Shown here piece after piece: positions 35,127-43,999 of a DNA stretch of 64,000 nt. Both the position numbers and the translations under genes were made by a program. The notes beneath the pieces were generated by a model. It saw only the letters and a list, made by a program, of their open reading frames with translations, was not told the DNA's origin and made no database searches. Source of the stretch: Fretibacter sp964410285 (lineage in GTDB: Bacteria; Pseudomonadota; Alphaproteobacteria; Caulobacterales; Maricaulaceae); contig CAYPFR010000003.1 of assembly GCA_964410285.1 (NCBI GenBank), positions 186,001 through 250,000 of the forward strand, in the 5' to 3' direction. Position 1 is the stretch's first letter, and each line of letters begins with the position of its first letter.

Positions 35127-37238
35127 ATGACGCCCTTTATTCCACAGCGCGCCCGGCCCTTATCACGCGGGGCCGCAGCCATGCTCACGCTTTGTACCTG
35201 CGCTTTGCTCTCGTTTCCGGCAGCGGCACAAGACGGCGATAGGGGGAACGTGTCTACCCTCGCCTCCAGCTCTGCAGGCGACATAGAAAATAGCTATCCT
35301 GTAAGCTATTTTGATGCTTTTCAGCCAACAACGGCGGAAGATATGGTGGACCGCATTCCGGGCTTTATTTTAGAGGGCCGAAATAATGGCGGCGGTGGCG
35401 GGAATAGCCGCGGATTCGGCCAAGCCAATCTGAATATTTTAATCAATGGCCGGCGGCCCTCCTCCAAAAGCTCGGATGCAGGGGACATTCTAAGCCGTAT
35501 TCCATCCGATAAAGTCATTCGCATCGATATTAAAGACGGCGCCTCGCTGGATATTCCGGGCCTATCGGGGCAAGTCGCCGATATCATAACGGGCGGTAGC
35601 GGCCTCTCGGGACGGTGGGAATATGCCGCCCGCTTCGAACAAGGGACAGAACCGCAGCTTCTTGACGCCGAATTTTCAATTTCCGGCGAGCGCGGAAACC
35701 TTGCCTATGTCGCAAGCCTGAATAGCGGGCAATTTATCTTTACCGAAAATGGCCGCGAAACCTTTGCCGACGGACAGAGCGTCGTTTTCCAAAACAGCAT
35801 AGAAGATATTCGGCGGCATGGAACGCGGCCTTCATTTGACCTGAATTTGACCTACACGCCTGATAATGGGCATGTTGCCAACCTCAATTTGTCTGGCGGC
35901 TATGCCAATGCAAATTTCCGCATCAATGAAGCCTTCACTGCCGTTGACACACGGGGCGTAACTGGCCAGAGCCGCTTTAATGCAGGCGAGGATGAACTGG
36001 AATATGAGATTGGCGGCGATTACGCTTTTCCTGTGGGTCCGGGGACGCTCAAATTGATTGGTCTGCACCGCTTTGAAAACAGTGTGAATGGCGATATTTT
36101 CGAAGAGTTTTTAGGCGGCGCGCCCTTTAACTCCCGTTTTGATCGCGACACGGATGAAGGCGAGTATATTGCGCGCTCTGAATATAATTTCAAAAGCGCA
36201 GATAATCATGATTGGCAGCTCTCCCTTGAAGGCGCGTTCAATTTTCTTGACCGGGAGTCGCTATTTACCGAGGACGGTGAGGCGGACAGTTTTGAGGCAG
36301 TCCGCGTGGAAGAAAAACGTGCAGAAGGCAATTTGACCCATAGCTGGACACTCTCCCCTAAGCTGAATTTGCAGACATCCATTGGCGCGGAATATTCGCA
36401 AATCACCGTACCTTCAGACGGCGATGAAGCCCGCGAATTTGTGCGGCCGAAAGGCTTTGTCTCCGCGAGCTACACGCTCTCTCCCGTCTATAGCCTTCGC
36501 GCGAAGGTCGAGCGAGAGGTGGGGCAGCTGGATTTTGGCCTCTTTACGGACGGAATTAATTTGACCGAGGATTTTTCAAGCTCGGGCAATAGCGATATTG
36601 TCCCAACCCAAAGCTGGAATGCCGAGCTTGAAATTGACCGCCAAGACGCCACTGCAATTTCCGGTACAGCCCGCCTCTTCGTCAATTTTATCGAGGACCC
36701 TATTGACCGTATCTTATTTGCCGACGGCAGCGAAGGCCCCGGCAATCTTGAAAATGCGCTGGAATATGGCTTTGAAGCCAATGCCACTTGGCTGCTAAAA
36801 TCCATTGGCCTTAACGGTATGCGCCTAGAACTGGAGGGCGGTATAAGCGACAGCGAAATTGATGATCCGGTGACGGGACAGGTGCGCCAGATAAATGATA
36901 CCGAAATCTGGAGTTGGCGCGCCGAATATCGCTATGACATTCCCAATACGCCCTATGCCTTTGGCGCGCGCCTTCGGCAAAGGCGCGAAAGCCCCTTCCT
37001 TCGGCTTGATCAATCCTTCGATGGACGCCGTGATCGCCCCAGCGGCCGTATATTTGCCGAGCATAAGAATTTGCTGGGCCTGAATTGGCGGGTATCGGTC
37101 CAAAATGTTCTTGGCGAAAAAATCGTTCGCCCCCGCGTAATCTTTGACGGGGACCGCAATGGTGAAATTATTGAACTGCAAAATTTTGAACGTGAACGCG
37201 GTCCGCGCCTTAGCCTACAGATATCTGATACTTTCTAA
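35127..37238 (+). CDS. TonB-dependent receptor-like outer-membrane protein
   Basis: A 703-residue protein with a signal peptide ending at AAAQDGD (about residue 36). The plug domain is visible in DAFQPTTAEDMVDRIPGFIL, NGGGGGNSRGFGQANLNILI and SDKVIRIDIKDGASLDIPG; the rest has the alternating pattern of a beta-barrel and ends with Phe (RLSLQISDTF), the usual outer-membrane assembly signal. The substrate is unknown; the glycine-rich loop before the NILINGRR segment is notable. The start ATG is preceded by GAGATAAC. A palindromic hairpin (GCTAAC/GTTAGC) lies 70 bases upstream. Confidence 0.85.
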   Translation: MTPFIPQRARPLSRGAAAMLTLCTCALLSFPAAAQDGDRGNVSTLASSSAGDIENSYPVSYFDAFQPTTAEDMVDRIPGFILEGRNNGGGGGNSRGFGQANLNILINGRRPSSKSSDAGDILSRIPSDKVIRIDIKDGASLDIPGLSGQVADIITGGSGLSGRWEYAARFEQGTEPQLLDAEFSISGERGNLAYVASLNSGQFIFTENGRETFADGQSVVFQNSIEDIRRHGTRPSFDLNLTYTPDNGHVANLNLSGGYANANFRINEAFTAVDTRGVTGQSRFNAGEDELEYEIGGDYAFPVGPGTLKLIGLHRFENSVNGDIFEEFLGGAPFNSRFDRDTDEGEYIARSEYNFKSADNHDWQLSLEGAFNFLDRESLFTEDGEADSFEAVRVEEKRAEGNLTHSWTLSPKLNLQTSIGAEYSQITVPSDGDEAREFVRPKGFVSASYTLSPVYSLRAKVEREVGQLDFGLFTDGINLTEDFSSSGNSDIVPTQSWNAELEIDRQDATAISGTARLFVNFIEDPIDRILFADGSEGPGNLENALEYGFEANATWLLKSIGLNGMRLELEGGISDSEIDDPVTGQVRQINDTEIWSWRAEYRYDIPNTPYAFGARLRQRRESPFLRLDQSFDGRRDRPSGRIFAEHKNLLGLNWRVSVQNVLGEKIVRPRVIFDGDRNGEIIELQNFERERGPRLSLQISDTF

Positions 37239-37255
37239 CGCGCGGTCTGCGCTCT

Positions 37256-38623
37256 TTAATAACGGCAATCCGTATAGGCCTGCAAAATATCACCCTGCCA
37301 CTTACCTTTAAAATCAGCAATCAGCCGATCAGCATTAGATTGGCCCGTTCGGGCGAATTTATCTAACTCCTGCAAAAAGACGCTCTCATTTTCTCCGTGA
37401 GCATTAAGATGCCCGCGCGTCTTAAGTCCCTCACGGGAGAGGGCCAACGCGGCCACAGCGATTTCTCGCAAAGTCTTGTTTCGAAACGGTGTTTGCAGCC
37501 CCAAACGCGGGACATCGTCGCGCAATTTTTGGCGTTCTTCCGCGCTCCAGTCCTTAACCAAATCCCATGCCGCATCCAGCGCCGCTTGATCGTATAAAAT
37601 CCCCGTCCAAAATGCGGAAAAGGCGCAAAGCTCCCCCCATGGCCCGGTATCAGAGCCGCGCATCTCAAGGAAAGTTTTGAGGCGGACTTCGGGAAAAATT
37701 GTCGAGAGATGATCATCAAAGTCGCTTAATGTCGGTTTTTCGCCGGGCAAAACATCCAGTTCCCCATTGAGGAAATCACGGAACGATTTTCCCGATGCAT
37801 CAAGATATGTACCGCCGCGGTAAATAAAATACATGGGTACATCAAGGGCGTAATCGACATATTGTTCAAACCCAAATCCCTCTTCAAAAGCGAAAGGGAG
37901 CATGCCTGTGCGGTCGGGATCTGTGTCAAGCCAAATGCGTGAGCGGTAAGATTTAAAGCCGTTAAGTTTTCCATCCGCAAAAGGCGAATTTGCAAACAAC
38001 GCAGTCCCGAGTGGTTGCAAGGCGAGACTAACGCGCATTTTTTTGACCATATCCGCCTCGGAGCCAAAGTCCAAATTGGTCTGCACGGTGCAGGTACGAA
38101 ACATCATTTCAAGCCCATGGGTGCCTACCGATGGCATATAGCGGCGCATAATCCCATAACGCCCCTTCGGCATCACGGGAACATCTTCTAATTTTGTATC
38201 CGGCCGAAACCCGAGCGAGAGGAATCCTGCCCCCATCTCATCGGCCACCTCTTTCACCTCGCGCAAATGTTGACTGACCTCGCGGCAAGTTTGATGCACA
38301 TGTTCCAAAGGCGCGCCGGAGAGTTCAAGTTGCCCGCCGGGCTCAAGCGAAACAGAGGCTCCGCCGCGTTTAAGGGCAATGACGTTCTCGCCTTCAAAAA
38401 CGGGCGTCCATTCAAAGCGTTGCAGACCTTGGAGCATGGCCTCAATACCGCAAGCACCCTTGTAAGGCAGCGGCGTCAGTTTTTTCAGGCAGAATCCGAT
38501 CTTTTCATGCTCGGTCCCAATCCGCCAATCCGCGCGAGGTTTACACCCCGCCTCCAGATGCTCGACCATCTGGGCCTTATTTTCAATGCGTGGCGAAAAT
38601 CCGCCAGAAGCCGGTGCGGCCAT
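37256..38623 (-). CDS. gshA: Glutamate-cysteine ligase (plant/proteobacterial GCS2 type)
   Basis: A 455-residue enzyme that makes gamma-glutamylcysteine, the first step of glutathione biosynthesis. Typical segments: DWRIGTEHEKIGFCLKKLTP, VSLEPGGQLELSGAPLEHVH, MPKGRYGIMRRYMPSVGTHG, MRVSLALQPLGTALFANSPF and TFLEMRGSDTGPWGELCAFS. It is of the class found in alphaproteobacteria and plants. The adjacent peroxiredoxin/glutathione system elsewhere in the window would use its product. It is convergent with the receptor gene (17-base gap). Confidence 0.96.
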   Translation of the reverse strand: MAAPASGGFSPRIENKAQMVEHLEAGCKPRADWRIGTEHEKIGFCLKKLTPLPYKGACGIEAMLQGLQRFEWTPVFEGENVIALKRGGASVSLEPGGQLELSGAPLEHVHQTCREVSQHLREVKEVADEMGAGFLSLGFRPDTKLEDVPVMPKGRYGIMRRYMPSVGTHGLEMMFRTCTVQTNLDFGSEADMVKKMRVSLALQPLGTALFANSPFADGKLNGFKSYRSRIWLDTDPDRTGMLPFAFEEGFGFEQYVDYALDVPMYFIYRGGTYLDASGKSFRDFLNGELDVLPGEKPTLSDFDDHLSTIFPEVRLKTFLEMRGSDTGPWGELCAFSAFWTGILYDQAALDAAWDLVKDWSAEERQKLRDDVPRLGLQTPFRNKTLREIAVAALALSREGLKTRGHLNAHGENESVFLQELDKFARTGQSNADRLIADFKGKWQGDILQAYTDCRY

Positions 38624-38762
38624 ACGCGCTCTCCTGAATTACCCTGCTCAAATAGTCCGCAAGACCGCTGCTAGCAAGCTTCCAATTTTGAATAGTGATC
38701 ACGCTGCCGTGAACGGCCCAACGCACGCCTGAATAGGCCCGAGTGGGTAAGGCTTAGCGGCC

Positions 38763-39242
38763 TCATGACCCGCCTTGGGGAATATCCGGCTCGCCCGGCC
38801 AGACAACTAATCTATGGACAAGTTCATCCTCTCCCACCAGCTCTTCACTGACAACAGCATGCTGCACGCTCCAGCCGGCCTCATGGATCGTCTCGCGCGA
38901 TCCGCTGATCAAATGATGATGGTCAGGCAGATCTTTGCCCTCGGCAATAAGTCGGTAGGCGCATGTTCGGGGCATCCAATGCAGCTTATCTACATTTTGG
39001 GGCGTCAGCGTGACGCAATCAGGCACTTTCGCGCTGCGGTTAGCATAATCAGTGCATGTGCAGCTCTGCGGATCGAAGAGCTTGCAGGCAACATCAGTAA
39101 TGTAAATATCCGCCGTATCCTCATCCTCAAGGCGAATACAGCAGCATTTTCCGCAGTTGTCACAGAGACTTTCCCACTCACTTGGGCTCATTTCTGCCAT
39201 ATTTTTGGTTTTCCACCACGGGAGGGATACTGTATCAGACAT
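38763..39242 (-). CDS. YcgN family cysteine-cluster protein (UPF0260)
   Basis: A 159-residue protein with the UPF0260 signature: WESLCDNCGKCCCIRLEDED, YITDVACKLFDPQSCTCTDY and LTPQNVDKLHWMPRTCAYRL. Eight or more clustered Cys suggest a metal or Fe-S site; the family function is unknown. It starts at ATG 39242 and is divergent from the penicillin-binding protein gene, with only 44 bases between starts, so their promoters must overlap or lie within the opposite genes. Confidence 0.94.
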   Translation of the reverse strand: MSDTVSLPWWKTKNMAEMSPSEWESLCDNCGKCCCIRLEDEDTADIYITDVACKLFDPQSCTCTDYANRSAKVPDCVTLTPQNVDKLHWMPRTCAYRLIAEGKDLPDHHHLISGSRETIHEAGWSVQHAVVSEELVGEDELVHRLVVWPGEPDIPQGGS

Positions 39243-39286
39243 ATCACATCTGTAGACTCACGCATGGAAATGGGCCAGCAAAGATT

Positions 39287-41317
39287 ATGCAAACTTTCAG
39301 GGCAGACATAGAGGCGGTGAATGATAACCGCGCCCGCAGCCGGAAGCTCTGGGTCGTCGTCGCGATAAGCGCGGTCATCCTTCTGGGTCTTTTTGCCTAT
39401 TTCCAAGCCAAAGCCTATCTTTTCAAGGGCCTACCTGATTTACCCAATAAGGCCACGATGTGGGAGATGAACCTAAAGCCAAATACGACATTGCTGGACC
39501 GCAACGGCGTAATCATTGGCCACCGCGGACCCTATGTCGGCCGCCCGTTCAAGCTATCGGAGATGCCGCGCCATCTTCCCGATGCCTTTCTTGCCATTGA
39601 GGACGAGCGTTTTTATCAACATGCCGGCATTGACCGCAAAGCGATATTGCGGGCATTTTTTGAAAACTCAAAGGCCGGCCAGACAAAACAAGGCGGCTCT
39701 ACGCTCACCCAGCAGCTTGTGAAAACAATGGTGCTCAGCCCAGAGCAAACTTACCGCCGTAAATTTCAAGAGGCTTGGCTGGCATATGAAATGGAGTCTC
39801 TTCTCTCCAAACCGGAAATTCTTGAGCTTTACCTGAACCGCACGGAACTCGGTAACCGCGCCTTTGGCGTCGAGGCCGCCGCCCAGAGATATTTTGGCAA
39901 AAGTGCGGCCCAGGTCAATCTTTCCGAAGCCGCCATGCTCGCCGCTCTACCAAAAGCGCCGTCGCGCCTAAACCCCGCAAAAAACTATAACGAGGCTTGG
40001 CAGCGCGGAAAACTTGTTTTGCGGCGTATGCTAGCCAATGCCATGATAACCCCGGCTCAGCTTTCAGCGGCGGAGAACAATCCGCCGGTGATCATCGCGC
40101 CAAAAGAAGACGAGGATGTACCCGCAGCCGTAATGGGGCATGTGTTTGATCTTATTGCGGAGCAAGCCAAAGGCCTTGTGGGCAGTAAAGACAAAGACCT
40201 GATCATCCGCACAACCCTTGATCCCAAAATGCAGCTTGCCGCCCATAAAGCCGTGGACAAAATATTGGAAAAATCCGGCGTCAAAAAGAAGGTGAGCGAG
40301 GGCGCGGTCGTGTCGATCGACAATGCCACGGGGGGTATTCGCGCCCTAACCGGAGGACGGGATTATACCGCCTCCAAATTTAACCGCGCCGCGCAGGCGA
40401 AACGCCAACCGGGCTCGGCCTTCAAAGCTTTTGTCTATGCCGCCGCGCTCGAAAACGGGTTTACACCGGGCACCGTCCGCATAGACCAGCCCACGGAAAT
40501 TGCGGGCTGGGCCCCTGAAAATTATACGAAACGTTATCGGGGGCCGATGACTTTGCGCGAGGCACTCAAGCTGTCGATCAACACGATCGCCGCGCAGGTC
40601 GGCGCCGAGGTTGGCCCGCCAAAAGTTGTCGATTTGGGCCGCCGCTTTGGAATAACCACCAATCTACGCTCTACTTATTCAATCTCGCTTGGCACCTCCG
40701 AAGTTACTTTACTAGATTTGACTCATGCCTATTCGGTCTTCCCAAATGACGGCATCAGAAAGCCCGCCTTTCTCATTGAAAGCATTAGCAATACGGCAGG
40801 ACACAGCCTCTACCGCCGAAAAGAACTTGCCCCGCGCAGGGCCTTCGCCCAGCCCTATTCCAAGCAGATGAACGGTATGCTGCGCGACGTGATCGACAGC
40901 GGCACGGGCCATGGCGCGCGGCTTGGGAAGCGCCAAGCGGGCGGCAAAACCGGCACCTCCCAAGATCACCGCGACGCATGGTTCATCGGCTATACGGCGG
41001 ATCTGACAACGGGCGTTTGGATGGGCAATGATGACAATTCGGAAATGGCCGGCGTGACAGGAGGTCTCCTTCCCGTGGACGCATGGAAGGCATATATGCT
41101 TGATGCGCACAAGGGGCTAAAAATAAGGCCCTTATTGGACGAAGCCCCCGCTGCGGGTGATGAAGAAACCCAAAAAATAGTCCTCTATTACCAAAGCCTA
41201 GCAGAGCAGCTTACGCGGGAGCGGGATTTAGCAAATGGCGTGCGCCCGGCGCAAACGCGCCAGTCTTCTCAAGGTCAGAACTCCGTCAATACAGCGGGCC
41301 TTAGCGCGGGACGCTAG
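39287..41317 (+). CDS. Class A penicillin-binding protein (PBP1A-like)
   Basis: A 676-residue bifunctional peptidoglycan synthase. After an N-terminal anchor (LWVVVAISAVILLGLFAYFQ), the GT51 glycosyltransferase domain has AIEDERFYQHAGIDRKAILR (catalytic Glu), GGSTLTQQLVKTMVL and LELYLNRTELGNRAFGVEAA; the transpeptidase has QPGSAFKAFVYAAALENGF (SxxK), KLSINTIAAQ (SxN), and GGKTGTSQDHRDAWFIG (KTG). The C-terminus carries a short Gln/Ser tail. I chose ATG 39287 (MQTFRADIEAV); an upstream in-frame ATG at 39182 lies within ycgN and was rejected. It is followed by two secreted PAN-domain genes on the same strand. Confidence 0.93.
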   Translation: MQTFRADIEAVNDNRARSRKLWVVVAISAVILLGLFAYFQAKAYLFKGLPDLPNKATMWEMNLKPNTTLLDRNGVIIGHRGPYVGRPFKLSEMPRHLPDAFLAIEDERFYQHAGIDRKAILRAFFENSKAGQTKQGGSTLTQQLVKTMVLSPEQTYRRKFQEAWLAYEMESLLSKPEILELYLNRTELGNRAFGVEAAAQRYFGKSAAQVNLSEAAMLAALPKAPSRLNPAKNYNEAWQRGKLVLRRMLANAMITPAQLSAAENNPPVIIAPKEDEDVPAAVMGHVFDLIAEQAKGLVGSKDKDLIIRTTLDPKMQLAAHKAVDKILEKSGVKKKVSEGAVVSIDNATGGIRALTGGRDYTASKFNRAAQAKRQPGSAFKAFVYAAALENGFTPGTVRIDQPTEIAGWAPENYTKRYRGPMTLREALKLSINTIAAQVGAEVGPPKVVDLGRRFGITTNLRSTYSISLGTSEVTLLDLTHAYSVFPNDGIRKPAFLIESISNTAGHSLYRRKELAPRRAFAQPYSKQMNGMLRDVIDSGTGHGARLGKRQAGGKTGTSQDHRDAWFIGYTADLTTGVWMGNDDNSEMAGVTGGLLPVDAWKAYMLDAHKGLKIRPLLDEAPAAGDEETQKIVLYYQSLAEQLTRERDLANGVRPAQTRQSSQGQNSVNTAGLSAGR

Positions 41318-41375
41318 GGTAAAGCTATGGCGGGATGAGGGCTAGGAGATAGTCCCCGCATGTGTTCGCCGCGAA

Positions 41376-41404
41376 TTAGCCACTGCAATATGTCCAATGG
41401 CTAA
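41376..41404. repeat. Inverted repeat TTAGCCA/TGGCTAA
   Basis: TTAGCCA at 41376-41382 and TGGCTAA at 41398-41404 form a 7-bp stem with a 15-base loop, between the PBP and CAP-domain genes. There is no T-tract, so this is a weak termination candidate or an operator-like dyad for the downstream gene. Confidence 0.35.
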
Positions 41405-41515
41405 ACATGATTTAATTATCCCCTTAAGACTTAGGTAAGTTAGGCATGTAATCCTGATATCGTTATCTAACTGCCGCGTTGCGCTGCCGCGCGCCGACCG
41501 AACCAAGAGAGCTAT

Positions 41516-42247
41516 ATGCGCCATTTTTTCATTCTGGGCTTTGTTTTCCTCACCGCTACGCTGGTAAGCTTGAATGCTTTTGCGCAAGGATATCAGATCT
41601 CCGATGATGACGGCACTTACAAGACGATCACGGTTACCTCACCCGAGAAATGCACGGCGCTTTGCGAGGCCGATAAAAAATGCCGCGGCGCCGTAACCTT
41701 TCAAGCCGACACGTCAAAGGCGCAGATGCAATGCCGCCTCAATGACGGCCTATCCAAAACATCGCCTTTTGAGATAAAACCGCCCGCCCCGCTATCGCTT
41801 GACATTGCGCTGCGGGATCTAAATATTTATCGGGCAGAGAATGGCCTCACGCCCGTAAATTTAAATGAAAAGCTTAACCGCGCCTCCCAAGTGCATGCCG
41901 AAGATTTGGCGAAACACGGCCTAGCCGCTCATATTGGCACCGATGGCTCCACACACGGCGAACGGGTTCAAAAACAAGCCTATTATTTCTCAACAGCGCG
42001 GGAAAATGTTGCTACTGGACAAAAAAGCTGGGAAGCGGTTTTCCAAGCTTGGAAGGATAGCCCGGGACATAATCAAACGCTTCTAGCGGATGACGTCGAA
42101 GATTTCGGCATTGCCCTCGTCTATGAGCCAACCACTGTTTACACGACCTATTGGACAATGTTGATGGCGCAAAAGCTACCGGGCATGGTTCATCCCACCA
42201 GTGCGATTACCGCCGAGCAGCGCGCGATATTGAACACGCAAAACTAG
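41516..42247 (+). CDS. Secreted PAN/Apple plus CAP-domain protein
   Basis: A 243-residue exported protein: signal peptide (LGFVFLTATLVSLNAFAQ), then a short PAN/Apple-like module with paired Cys (PEKCTALCEADKKCRGAVTF followed by QMQCRLNDG), then a CAP/SCP (CRISP-type) domain with NIYRAENGLTPVNLNEKLNR, ASQVHAEDLAKHGLAAH and ENVATGQKSWEAVFQAW, KDSPGHNQTLLADDVEDFGI. CAP domains in bacteria are extracellular; here the His pair (VHAED, SPGHNQ) is kept. PAN domains mediate protein or carbohydrate binding. AAGAGAGCTAT precedes the ATG. Confidence 0.9.
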   Translation: MRHFFILGFVFLTATLVSLNAFAQGYQISDDDGTYKTITVTSPEKCTALCEADKKCRGAVTFQADTSKAQMQCRLNDGLSKTSPFEIKPPAPLSLDIALRDLNIYRAENGLTPVNLNEKLNRASQVHAEDLAKHGLAAHIGTDGSTHGERVQKQAYYFSTARENVATGQKSWEAVFQAWKDSPGHNQTLLADDVEDFGIALVYEPTTVYTTYWTMLMAQKLPGMVHPTSAITAEQRAILNTQN

Positions 42248-42312
42248 CGCTTGTACGGGCAAAATTCGCTATTTCCAGACTCGCATCGGGCAAATAGGGA
42301 AAATCTGTCACC

Positions 42313-42329
42313 TTAACATTATGGTTAAC
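42313..42329. promoter_or_regulatory. Second CtrA-like motif, upstream of PAN gene
   Basis: TTAAC-N7-TTAAC, with ATGGTTAA (reverse complement of TTAACCAT) at 42321-42328. It is followed by GAATC at 42331, a GANTC methylation-type site. It lies 60 bases before the second PAN-domain gene start. See the similar motif at 1271. Confidence 0.3.
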
Positions 42330-42388
42330 GAATCGCTAACGCTTGCGGGGCAGATTGGGACCTGATTCGAACTCTTGTGGATATCCCT

Positions 42389-43630
42389 ATGCGCCGTTTT
42401 TCTCTCGCCCTGATCGGTTCAGCTTTTTATGCGGTCTCAGCGATCGCCGCCGAGCCTGGCACTTATCGTCCGGGCAATGCCTATAATAGCGTGCCAGCCA
42501 ATAGTGCCGATATTTGTGAGTTGCAATGCGCTGGCGATGCGCAGTGCCGAAGCTGGAACTTCATTCGTGTCTCGCGCATGAACGAAGGCGTATGTGAATT
42601 TAATGAAAGCAATGTGGCCCCCGTCCCTAGCGAAATCAGCACAAGCGGGCAAAACGTCTCCCGCCGGGGTTCCACCCTGCTTGTTTCAGGTCGCACGAAC
42701 ACTCGGCGTATTGGCACGCCTGAGGCTCCCGCCTCTGTTACCCAGGCCTCGCCAGCCCGGCGCGTTGTGCGCGAAGCCCTACCCGCCCGCGTTCAGCCCC
42801 GTGCCGCGGCCCATCTCTCCGCGCCCGCGCGCGCCCCAGCGGCCGTGCCCGCTTACGGCCCCAGAAACCCGCAGCATAGCCAGCACCTTAGCCTCACCGA
42901 GCAGCAAAACCTCAACCGTCAGCGCGCCTCAGCAAATACGCCCGCGCAAGTACAGCCATATGCTCGGCAACCCTTGGCGGCCTATCCCGCCGCGCCGCGC
43001 CAGATGTTTCGCCATAGCTTAGAAGAAGGCCGCGCCGCGCCTCAGCCGCAGATGCCCCCAGCAAGCCGCTTTCCCCAGGCTGATCCGCGCCTAAAGCAAA
43101 GCGTGCAGCAAGCCAGCTTAAACCCTGTGATGGCCGCTCGTCCCCCTGCCACTTCCGCGCATCCGCAGGCGGGCACTCAGATAGGCGCCCCGCAGATAGG
43201 CGCCCCGCAAGGCGGGCTCTCCGCCCCGCCCGGCGTACCGCCCATGGCCGCCTCACAGCAGCCAAGCTACGCTCCGGCTCCCTCCCGGCCCATCTTGGCG
43301 GGACAGCCCGCGCCGATGCCTAGCGGCGCTCCGGCTCAAGCCTTCGCTCCAAACCCCCAAGCTCAAACTCACGCAAGGCAACAGGCCCAAATGCAGGGAC
43401 GCGCACAAGCCGCCGCTCAGCGGCGGGTACATATCCCAAATGAACTTGCCCCGCGGCCCATGGGCGCGGCCGAAGCCACAGAAAGCCTATTTGGGTCGCT
43501 ATACGATGATGTGAAAATTCCGGCGCCGGTTGACCCCTCGCAGATCAATGACCCTAACGCGCCAATCCCTACAGTTGCGTCCGTACCAAGCGGAAAGATA
43601 ATGAGCGGCCCACTACCGCCCGTTCGTTAA
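42389..43630 (+). CDS. Secreted PAN-domain protein with Pro/Ala/Gln-rich tail
   Basis: A 413-residue protein. After a signal peptide (MRRFSLALIGSAFYAVSAIA) comes a PAN/Apple module with ICELQCAGDAQCRSWNFIRV and GVCEFNESNVAPVPS (four Cys). From about residue 105 it is low-complexity and Pro/Ala/Gln-rich (AARPPATSAHPQAGTQIGAP), likely disordered, ending in a short conserved-looking block (ATESLFGSLYDDVKIPAPVD). I chose ATG 42389; a GTG at 42377 is in frame. A 15-bp tandem repeat lies in the tail. The CAP/PAN neighbour upstream and PBP1A suggest an envelope cluster. Confidence 0.82.
   Translation: MRRFSLALIGSAFYAVSAIAAEPGTYRPGNAYNSVPANSADICELQCAGDAQCRSWNFIRVSRMNEGVCEFNESNVAPVPSEISTSGQNVSRRGSTLLVSGRTNTRRIGTPEAPASVTQASPARRVVREALPARVQPRAAAHLSAPARAPAAVPAYGPRNPQHSQHLSLTEQQNLNRQRASANTPAQVQPYARQPLAAYPAAPRQMFRHSLEEGRAAPQPQMPPASRFPQADPRLKQSVQQASLNPVMAARPPATSAHPQAGTQIGAPQIGAPQGGLSAPPGVPPMAASQQPSYAPAPSRPILAGQPAPMPSGAPAQAFAPNPQAQTHARQQAQMQGRAQAAAQRRVHIPNELAPRPMGAAEATESLFGSLYDDVKIPAPVDPSQINDPNAPIPTVASVPSGKIMSGPLPPVR
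43178..43207 (+). repeat. 15-bp tandem direct repeat, two copies
   Basis: CAGATAGGCGCCCCG occurs twice in tandem inside the disordered tail of the PAN-domain gene, encoding QIGAP twice. It is a local in-frame duplication. Confidence 0.85.
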
Positions 43631-43650
43631 AGCCAAATTTCTGCTAGGGA

Positions 43651-43662
43651 CCTGTTAACAGG
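43651..43662. repeat. 12-bp perfect palindrome CCTGTTAACAGG
   Basis: A perfect palindrome in the 39-bp gap between the stops of the convergent PAN-domain and small membrane-protein genes. There is no T-tract. Possibly a short bidirectional hairpin or a protein site. Confidence 0.5.
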
Positions 43663-43669
43663 CAAATGA

Positions 43670-43999
43670 TTAGCCCGATTTGTGAAGGAAGCGCGTAAGA
43701 CCCACCCAAGCGGCCTTGCCTGCCAGATGAAACCAAGCGATCACGATAAAGAGTATAAAGGCCATGAGAATAGCGATTTCCGCGGCTTGAGCCGTTTCGG
43801 CGACCGGAATTTTTGCCAATAAAAGCGTATTGGCGCTGCCTGTTATCGCGCAAATCATCGATAAAAATATCCAAAACCCTCGCCAATAAAATTGTAGAAC
43901 AGGTTTCTTGAAATCAATATTCGTTACAGGAATCAAAAATACACCGGCAAATGCGACTGTAAAAACGAACATTATGATCGATGGCATATATTGTAACAT
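43670..43999 (-). CDS. Small membrane protein, unknown
   Basis: A 109-residue protein with three to four helices (PSIIMFVFTVAFAGVFLIPV; FYWRGFWIFLSMICAITGSA; AEIAILMAFILFIVIAWFHL). ATG 43999 is chosen for the AGGAG upstream and the MLQYMPS start; the frame extending to 44086 has no clear start signal. I do not recognise a family. It is convergent with the PAN-domain gene and divergent from the hydroxylase-family gene. Confidence 0.68.
   Translation of the reverse strand: MLQYMPSIIMFVFTVAFAGVFLIPVTNIDFKKPVLQFYWRGFWIFLSMICAITGSANTLLLAKIPVAETAQAAEIAILMAFILFIVIAWFHLAGKAAWVGLTRFLHKSG

Noticed and set aside
39182..39286. Longer penicillin-binding protein frame starting inside ycgN
   Set aside because: The divergent ycgN gene is well supported and ATG 39287 gives a normal PBP1A anchor start.
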